A DNA stretch of 5,994 bases from Patescibacteria group bacterium (GTDB lineage Bacteria > Patescibacteriota > Minisyncoccia > UBA9983). The DNA lies in assembly GCA_018901555.1 (NCBI GenBank), contig JAHIER010000036.1:1-5994 (forward strand), given 5' to 3'. Within the stretch, counting starts at the first letter, position 1; each line of letters begins with the position of its first letter. This document shows positions 1 to 4,491 of the stretch, piece by piece. Under the pieces are notes generated by a model. The model did not search any database. It was given only the letters and a program-made list of their open reading frames with translations, and had not been told where the DNA came from. The position numbers were made by a program, and so were the translations under genes.

Positions 1-284
1 AGTCCAGCAACACATCAAGATTTATAATGATAAAAGAATTAAGAAATACATCAAAATTATAAAGTAGGAAATTAATTAATACCGGTTTCCCGTTAAGACA
101 GGGATCTGACCGAACAGCGCCAGCGCCAGGAAAATGTTGAAGGATTTGTAAAAGGGATATAAATTCATATACTATGAGACAGTGGAAGAGTCGTCTAAAA
201 AGCCTTATACTGCCTTGTATACATTAATTCGATACCGAGGTTGCCAGAATCCCTGCGACCCCTACCGGGGAGCATCAAACAGCG
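1..284. other. Left-edge region with no convincing gene
   Basis: I find no supportable gene here. The rightward open frame at 2-67 (21 lysine-rich codons, TAG stop) could be the tail of a gene entering from the left, but it is too short to judge. On the minus strand a 30-codon ATG-to-TAA frame (168 to 76) encodes a hydrophobic, signal-like peptide without a ribosome binding site. The stretch 239-266 resembles the 3' end of a tRNA but lacks a matching 5' acceptor half. The remainder is AT-rich and featureless to my reading. Confidence 0.5.
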
Positions 285-317
285 CAAAACGCGCGAAGTC
301 TAGCTTCGCGCGTTTTG
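285..317 (-). terminator. Intrinsic terminator of the protease/coiled-coil unit
   Basis: Two perfectly complementary 14-base arms (285-298 and 304-317) enclose a 5-base loop. The stem has a CGCGCGAAG core, and its outermost pairs are a run of four A:T pairs capped by C:G. Read leftward, the right end of the hairpin lies 20 bases beyond the stop codon of the gene ending at 338. The T-run lies inside the stem foot and is followed by GCGCTGTTT, so it is a good but not textbook U-tract. Because the hairpin is symmetric it could also block rightward transcription. Confidence 0.8.
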
Positions 318-337
318 TTATTCGTTTTCCGCAGATC

Positions 338-853
338 TTATTGGAAAAGTCTGACGAACCACCCGAACAGACTGAATTTGCTTTCGTTTGTCTGGATGAA
401 GTTCAAAGCGCTTGCATTCGCTTCCTCCAGTGCTTGGATTTGAGCATCCAAATCAGCTTTTATTAAATCGTCTGTTGCGCGCTCCTTTGCTTTTGTTAAA
501 CGGTCAATATGATTTTGTGTAGTGACCACTTCGCTCCTTAACGCGCCAATGTTTTTGTAATCAGTACCAATAAGAAATGTTTTGAATCCGCCTCGTGCTT
601 CAACTTTTTCCATTGCATTAGCAGCGCGTTCATTTAATTCTTCCTGTTCTTGCGCAACGACACGTACTTCCTCGCCGATGTTCTGATTTTTGCTAGCAAG
701 GTCTTTTAACTCTTGCACCACGCCGGAAACTTTGCTTTTATACTGCTGACTCGTTTCTTTGCCCTTATCGTTTTGCGCTAACGCAACAAAAGTAGACAAG
801 ACAACAAACAGAAGCAGGAGAGTTGTTGCTGTAAAAATGTTTTTGATTCTCAT
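338..853 (-). CDS. Small exported coiled-coil protein, function unknown
   Basis: The 171-residue product has a clear signal peptide: basic MRIKN start, hydrophobic core at about 7-24, probable cleavage after VALA at 26. The mature part is mostly predicted helix with charged heptad-like stretches (about 35-85 and 100-157). These are separated by a less helical central segment, RGGFKTFLIGTDYKNIG (88-103). The protein ends in an aromatic tail, FSLFGWFVRLF (160-170). I recognise this architecture, with the FLIG-x-DYKN centre and SLFGWF tail, as recurring in hypothetical proteins of Parcubacteria-type genomes, but no function is known to me. The tail might insert into or lie on the membrane (inference). 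The gene follows the protease by 27 bp on the same strand and precedes a strong hairpin, so it is probably the last gene of that transcript. The start is the only ATG giving a complete signal peptide. No Shine-Dalgarno motif precedes it. It could be a substrate, anchor or partner of the protease, but nothing in the sequence proves this. Confidence 0.85.
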   Translation of the reverse strand: MRIKNIFTATTLLLLFVVLSTFVALAQNDKGKETSQQYKSKVSGVVQELKDLASKNQNIGEEVRVVAQEQEELNERAANAMEKVEARGGFKTFLIGTDYKNIGALRSEVVTTQNHIDRLTKAKERATDDLIKADLDAQIQALEEANASALNFIQTNESKFSLFGWFVRLFQ

Positions 854-880
854 AGTGTTTTTGAATTAACTAATAAATCT

Positions 881-2590
881 TTACTGGGTACAAAGACCTC
901 TCTTTGCCCAGCCCGGAGGACATTTTGTATCTTCGGAAGATTCTGATACGACATTTATTACAACAGAATCACTCGCAGTCGCTCCTTCGTTGTCAATTAT
1001 GACAAGAGTTATTGTATGGCTACCCAGCGCAAACGCAATCGTTGGAGATACGCTTGTTGCGAGAAGTGTTATTCCCTCGTACCATTCGTATGACACAATC
1101 GAGCCATCCGAATCAAACGAATCAGAACCGTCTAATATGACGTCTTCTGTGCCGTTCGCATCAGAATCAACAACCGTTTGGTCAGTACCAGCGTTGGCAA
1201 CAGGCGCGTTGTTTATGTTAGTATCAGCCGTTTGAACTGCAAGTAGAGCATTTACTAATCCATACCCAAACTGCGGGTCACGACCAGTAATTCCTAAGTC
1301 AGTCGCCGTGTTCTGCAGGATTGCGCGAACATCGCGATTATTGATAACTCCATCGCCGTTGTAATCAAAGTATCCAGTGGCAATAACAAGCGCCGCCACT
1401 CCAGCAACATGAGGAGAAGCCATTGATGTACCGGAGCCGTATTTATAGCATTCCCCGTCCGGTTGTCCATCGCCATTTATATCAAGAAGAATACCCGTAC
1501 AGGTAGGTTGCGGATCATAATATCCTGCATTGTCATTCCATGTTGAGTACACAGACACTCCGGGTGCCGCAATTTCAACCGTATCGCCCGTGCTCGAAAA
1601 GCTCGCACGATTGTTGTTTGAATCTGTCGCTGCAACCGCAATCACTGAATCATATTTCGCAGGATAAATAACATTGTTGCCCTTGCCATTCACAGTTCCG
1701 GAATTTCCCGCGGCGGCAACAATCACGACACCCTGCGCTTCAGCATTATCAAATGCCTGTTTTACAGCGCTACCTGGATCTCGAGCTTGCCCAAGCGATA
1801 GATTAATAACATCCATCTTAATGCCTTGCACCGTCAGTATTTCTCCGATAAAGACATTTTCTATTTGCATTAACGCTCCTGTTGACCACTCAACTGCCGC
1901 GATAATATCACTCCAGTAACCAACGCCGTTTTCATTTAGAACGCGGAGCGAATAAAGATTGCATTCAGGCGCAACGCCAACGACACCGAGTTTTGGATCT
2001 ACGTTGCCATTATCATTGTCTTCGGCGCATGCTGTGCCAGCGACATGTGTCCCATGGCCATATACATCCATCGGATCATAGTCATAGTAGTAAAAATCAT
2101 AGCCGAGATTTGCAGAATCAAAGTTATCGTTTAAGTCAGGGTGATAGTAGTTAATACCGGAATCAATAATGCCGATTTTTACTCCCGTGCCTTTGTTGCT
2201 GTAGGTAGCATGAACATCGCCACTTTTAATATGTTTTACGCCCCATGAGTTATCGAGTTCTATATCAACCGCATATACCTGATCGTCAATATCAATACTC
2301 GTCACATGAGGATTGCGAGTAAGACCGTTAAGTGACGATTCCGGCACTTGCGCGGCAACGGCATTCACGATTGAATAGCTATACTTGATTTTACCGCCGT
2401 GAGCGCGCACTAATGCTTTTTCGCTTGCTCCCACCGGCTTGTCAAAACCAATGAGAACACGAACAAAATTGTTATTTGCTTGCTCTTTTGCAACTGTCAA
2501 TGTCGGCGCTATGACAGCAAAACCGAAAAGGCCAACAAAAAGAGCAATAATTGTTGCGATTCCTAAATACGAAAGGGTTTGTGATTTCAT
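881..2590 (-). CDS. Exported subtilisin-like (S8) serine protease with I9 propeptide and PKD domain
   Basis: This is a 569-residue secreted endopeptidase. Numbered from the start at 2590: signal peptide about 1-34; inhibitor-I9-like propeptide about 40-108 (AHGGKIKYSYS, then NPHV); S8 catalytic domain about 136-456. The catalytic residues are Asp143 (GIIDSG), His179 (GHGTHVAGT) and Ser389 (GTSMASPHVAG), with oxyanion Asn296 (AAAGNSG). A PKD fold follows at about 460-547 (LDGSDSFDSDGSIVSYEW), then a short tail with CPPGWAKRGLC. All key residues are present, so it should be active after propeptide removal. Calcium-loop motifs flank Ser389 (370-380 and 409-420). The only six cysteines (188, 210, 364, 381, 557, 567) lie in three close pairs that suggest disulfides. 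An in-frame ATG at 2692 would add 34 residues, but it overlaps the predicted -35 box and would bury the signal peptide, so I chose 2590. No Shine-Dalgarno motif is visible. The gene leads a two-gene unit with the coiled-coil protein. Confidence 0.95.
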   Translation of the reverse strand: MKSQTLSYLGIATIIALFVGLFGFAVIAPTLTVAKEQANNNFVRVLIGFDKPVGASEKALVRAHGGKIKYSYSIVNAVAAQVPESSLNGLTRNPHVTSIDIDDQVYAVDIELDNSWGVKHIKSGDVHATYSNKGTGVKIGIIDSGINYYHPDLNDNFDSANLGYDFYYYDYDPMDVYGHGTHVAGTACAEDNDNGNVDPKLGVVGVAPECNLYSLRVLNENGVGYWSDIIAAVEWSTGALMQIENVFIGEILTVQGIKMDVINLSLGQARDPGSAVKQAFDNAEAQGVVIVAAAGNSGTVNGKGNNVIYPAKYDSVIAVAATDSNNNRASFSSTGDTVEIAAPGVSVYSTWNDNAGYYDPQPTCTGILLDINGDGQPDGECYKYGSGTSMASPHVAGVAALVIATGYFDYNGDGVINNRDVRAILQNTATDLGITGRDPQFGYGLVNALLAVQTADTNINNAPVANAGTDQTVVDSDANGTEDVILDGSDSFDSDGSIVSYEWYEGITLLATSVSPTIAFALGSHTITLVIIDNEGATASDSVVINVVSESSEDTKCPPGWAKRGLCTQ

Positions 2591-2663
2591 AAAATATGTT
2601 TTAAAGTTAATGATAATTTGTCGACTTTTATATTTAATATTTTTAATATTCAATAATAAGCTT

Positions 2664-2692
2664 ATTCTATACCCAAAAGGGTGCGGTATCAA
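2664..2692 (-). promoter_or_regulatory. Sigma70-type promoter for the protease unit
   Basis: On the minus strand, TTGATA (2692-2687) and TAGAAT (2669-2664) are separated by exactly 17 bases, matching the -35/-10 consensus at 5 of 6 positions each. Transcription would begin near 2657, leaving an AT-rich leader of about 65 bases before the ATG at 2590. The alternative upstream ATG (2692-2690) would fall inside the -35 box, which supports the shorter protein start. A short ACCC-AAAA-GGGT inverted repeat sits in the spacer and could matter for regulator binding. Confidence 0.65.
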
Positions 2693-2782
2693 GAGCGCGC
2701 TCCTGCCAATTATTTATTCTTCTAATAAAACAATCTTTTTATCTTTGAGCACCAATTTACTTCTTAGGCATGATAACAGTAT

Positions 2783-2799
2783 CCAAGGGTAACCCTTGG
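2783..2799. repeat. 17-bp perfect inverted repeat, operator-like
   Basis: CCAAGGGT and ACCCTTGG are perfectly complementary around a single A at 2791. The repeat lies 37 bp upstream of the rightward -35 box and about 90 bp upstream of the leftward one, a plausible place for a regulator binding site. No T-run follows on either strand, so a terminator is less likely. The binding protein, if any, is unknown. Confidence 0.4.
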
Positions 2800-2836
2800 C
2801 GCGCATTTGACGATGTCGGTTTAATGTACGGTTTAA

Positions 2837-2864
2837 TTGACTTTATTATTTAACGGTGTATAAT
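2837..2864 (+). promoter_or_regulatory. Sigma70-type promoter for the zinc-ribbon gene
   Basis: TTGACT (2837-2842) and a perfect TATAAT (2859-2864) are 16 bases apart. This is the strongest promoter match in the window. The predicted start near 2871 leaves an AT-rich leader of about 90 bases before the ATG at 2963. A weak 5-bp hairpin (ATACG/CGTAT, 2879-2897) lies in the leader, but I see no known riboswitch fold. Confidence 0.7.
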
Positions 2865-2962
2865 TTTAATATTAATTTATACGATAAGTCGGCGTATCAA
2901 ATAACCAAAAAGCGAGTTAAATCAGGGAATTATCTTTGATTTATTAAGTTTTAAGAATTTAA

Positions 2963-3148
2963 ATGGATTCTGATAACAGCGCGGGAAATGACAGACCTTT
3001 CAAGAGAGATATGATTCAGGGAGACTGGCAGTGTTCTGAATGTGGAGCAAAAATAACAGAGCTCCCATTTGAGCCTAGCGAAGGTCGTCCTATCTTTTGC
3101 AGAGATTGCTATCGCAACAAGCGTCCTCAGCGAAATTTCCGCAGATAA
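2963..3148 (+). CDS. Small CxxC-x18-CxxC zinc-ribbon protein
   Basis: The 61-residue product carries four cysteines as CSEC (24-27) and CRDC (46-49), spaced by 18 residues. The intervening segment contains ITELPFEPSEGRPIF. This closely matches the widespread short zinc-ribbon type known as the CxxC-x17-CxxC domain (TIGR04272, from memory), here with one extra spacer residue. Four cysteines in this arrangement should bind one zinc ion. The N terminus is polar and acidic. The C terminus (RNKRPQRNFRR) is strongly basic, which would suit contact with nucleic acid or the ribosome, but the role is unknown to me. It has no signal peptide or membrane segment and should be cytoplasmic. It has its own promoter at 2837-2864 and a terminator directly after its stop, so it is probably transcribed alone. 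The ATG at 2963 is preceded by AT-rich sequence without a Shine-Dalgarno motif. Confidence 0.85.
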   Translation: MDSDNSAGNDRPFKRDMIQGDWQCSECGAKITELPFEPSEGRPIFCRDCYRNKRPQRNFRR

Positions 3149-3150
3149 AT

Positions 3151-3194
3151 AAAAAGGAAAACGCTCCAGTTAATATCGGAGCGTTTTTCTTTTT
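3151..3194. terminator. Bidirectional intrinsic terminator between convergent genes
   Basis: Arms 3151-3167 and 3178-3194 pair over 17 positions (one G:T), with a core of AAAACGCTCC against GGAGCGTTTT and a 10-base loop. Rightward it is followed by T-rich sequence and lies directly after the zinc-ribbon stop. Leftward the A-rich arm becomes a T-run, just beyond the permease stop at 3199. It can therefore end both transcripts. Confidence 0.9.
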
Positions 3195-3198
3195 ATTT

Positions 3199-4473
3199 TT
3201 ATTTTTTAGTAAAAGCTTCTCTTGGAGAAAGCATTGAAGCTTTGCGAGCTGGCCAAAATCCTGAAAAAATTCCGATTAAACTGGAAACGCCCATAATAAG
3301 AGCCAAAAACCACCACGGCCTGATGAATAAATCAATAGATTTTCCTCCTAAACTTTTGGCTAGAATATTAAGACCGAGATTAAAAATATCTCCGGCGCCA
3401 ACTCCAATTAAAATACCAATACCTCCGCCCAAAATACCTATTAAAAGTGATTCTGTTAAAAACAAATTACGGATATCGCGCGAAGTGGCGCCTACGGCTT
3501 TCATAATGCCAACCTCAAAAATTCTTTCCAAAAATCCGATAATCATAGTGTTGAACATGCCGATTGCAGAAACCACCAAGGCAGTAATTCCAAAAACACC
3601 CAGGATAATAGTTATTATAGACATTATTCTTTTAGTTTGATTAACCAAATCTATCCTGGCAGAAATTAAAAAACCCATATCAACAAGTTTATCCCGTAAT
3701 GGTTCTACTGTATTAACATCTTCAGCCTTAACAAGGACTCTTTGATAATAAGGAGGTTTTTGATTAATCAAAGAAGAGGGAATTAAAATAAATGGTTGCT
3801 GGTATTCTTCCTTAATAATTCCTGAAATAGAAATATTTTCCGGGATTTCAATAATTTGCGTTTCTAGATTATTTTCATTGCCATTGGGATAAAACACCCT
3901 AAGTTTAATATTTTTATTTATAGCGCTTTCATTCGCATCCATGCTTATAAGAGATAAAGCAGTGCCGGATATAACAATTTTCTTTTCACTTTCTTTAAAA
4001 ACTGATCCTATGTCCAGACTGGTTCCTGAAAGCCGGAAATAACTGTCATCAACAATTTTTACAATAACAAAACCGGAATAATCATCTCCGGTGATTTCTC
4101 CGGTAAATTCAGCCACAGGATTCATTTCTGCCACGCCGTCTAATTTGCTTATTTTTTCAATATCATCATAAGTAATATTAAGACTGCTTTCTGATGGATA
4201 ATAAGTATCAAGCGTGACTAAAGAATCTTCAGTGGCGGCTAGCTTGCCAATAAGAATATATTGAAGTCCGTAGCCAAGAGAGATAAGGAAAAGAACCGTT
4301 CCTACTCCCAAGGAAATACCCATAATTGTTAATATTGTTCGTGTTGGATTTGTTTTAAAAACTCTTAAGGATAACCTAAAAAGATCTTTAATAGTTAAAT
4401 GATGCTGACCTTTGTTTAGTTTCTCTTTTTCTATAGTAAAATAATTTTCTGGTTCTATTTTTTCTGGGTCCAT
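3199..4473 (-). CDS. MacB/FtsX-type ABC exporter permease
   Basis: This 424-residue membrane protein has the classic four-helix MacB layout. A cytoplasmic N terminus of about 45 residues is followed by TM1 (about 46-68) and a large extracytoplasmic domain (about 70-282, MacB periplasmic-core type). TM2 (about 283-305), TM3 (about 340-365) and TM4 (about 387-408) come next. Between TM2 and TM3 is the coupling motif ERIFEVGIMKAVGAT (316-330), typical of FtsX-family permeases that contact the ATPase. The end FWPARKASMLSPREA (406-420) is also diagnostic. The family moves substrates such as lipoproteins, peptides or drugs out of the membrane or acts as a mechanotransmitter; the substrate here cannot be read from sequence. 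The partner ATPase gene diverges from it, 18 bp between the start codons, instead of sharing an operon. No MacA-like adaptor is present in the window. No Shine-Dalgarno motif precedes the ATG, and TATAAT lies so close that the mRNA may be almost leaderless. Confidence 0.92.
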   Translation of the reverse strand: MDPEKIEPENYFTIEKEKLNKGQHHLTIKDLFRLSLRVFKTNPTRTILTIMGISLGVGTVLFLISLGYGLQYILIGKLAATEDSLVTLDTYYPSESSLNITYDDIEKISKLDGVAEMNPVAEFTGEITGDDYSGFVIVKIVDDSYFRLSGTSLDIGSVFKESEKKIVISGTALSLISMDANESAINKNIKLRVFYPNGNENNLETQIIEIPENISISGIIKEEYQQPFILIPSSLINQKPPYYQRVLVKAEDVNTVEPLRDKLVDMGFLISARIDLVNQTKRIMSIITIILGVFGITALVVSAIGMFNTMIIGFLERIFEVGIMKAVGATSRDIRNLFLTESLLIGILGGGIGILIGVGAGDIFNLGLNILAKSLGGKSIDLFIRPWWFLALIMGVSSLIGIFSGFWPARKASMLSPREAFTKK

Positions 4474-4491
4474 GTTAATATATATTATACT
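4474..4491. promoter_or_regulatory. 18-bp divergent start region with overlapping -10 boxes
   Basis: Only 18 bp separate the ATG codons of the permease (minus) and the ATPase (plus). The minus strand reads a perfect TATAAT (4489-4484), predicting a start near 4477, only about 4 bases before the permease ATG. The plus strand offers TAATAT (4476-4481), TATATT (4481-4486) or TATACT (4486-4491), and the first would start transcription at about the ATPase ATG. The -35 regions would lie inside the opposing genes and are weak matches. Leaderless or nearly leaderless mRNAs are the simplest reading. Distal promoters inside the opposing genes are the alternative. Confidence 0.45.

Larger units (their letters stand above)
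2591..2962. other. Divergent intergenic region between protease and zinc-ribbon genes
   Basis: This 372-bp region separates two diverging genes. It carries one sigma70-like promoter for each side (listed separately), leaving leaders of roughly 65 bases for the protease and 90 bases for the zinc-ribbon gene. Other symmetric elements are a 12-bp palindrome AATAAGCTTATT at 2655-2666 overlapping the leftward -10 and likely start point, the hairpin ACCC-AAAA-GGGT in the leftward spacer (2671-2682), the palindrome GAGCGCGCTC at 2693-2702 and an inverted repeat at 2783-2799. A 30-codon minus-strand frame (2806 to 2714) has no supporting signals and I do not call it a gene. Confidence 0.7.

Noticed and set aside
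2..67. Possible 3' end of a gene entering from the left on the plus strand
   Set aside because: Only 21 lysine-rich codons are visible and no motif can be recognised; other frames are equally plausible.
76..168. 30-codon minus-strand frame with a hydrophobic, signal-like product
   Set aside because: It has an ATG and a TAA but no start signal and no partner, and a short hydrophobic frame in AT-rich DNA can arise by chance. It lies beyond the terminator of the neighbouring unit.
182..466. 94-codon rightward open frame
   Set aside because: It runs through the terminator hairpin and antisense to the coiled-coil gene, has no domain or start signal, and reads as a shadow frame.
990..1919. Rightward frames at 990-1235 and 1674-1919 and leftward frame at 1294-1476
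   Set aside because: All lie inside the protease gene, whose catalytic motifs are complete in its own frame.
2591..2692. Longer protease start at the ATG at 2692 (34 more residues)
   Set aside because: The ATG overlaps the predicted -35 box, the added residues are not signal-like, and a complete signal peptide begins at the ATG at 2590.
2439..2792. 117-codon rightward frame across the protease start and intergenic region
   Set aside because: It overlaps the signal-peptide coding region and the leftward promoter and shows no recognisable domain.
2714..2806. 30-codon minus-strand frame upstream of the protease promoter
   Set aside because: No ribosome binding site, no own promoter and no recognisable product. 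It ends before the predicted protease transcript begins, so it is not a leader peptide of that mRNA.
3242..3640. 132-codon rightward frame opposite the permease
   Set aside because: It is antisense to the well-supported permease TM2-TM4 region and its proline/isoleucine-rich product is typical of a shadow frame.
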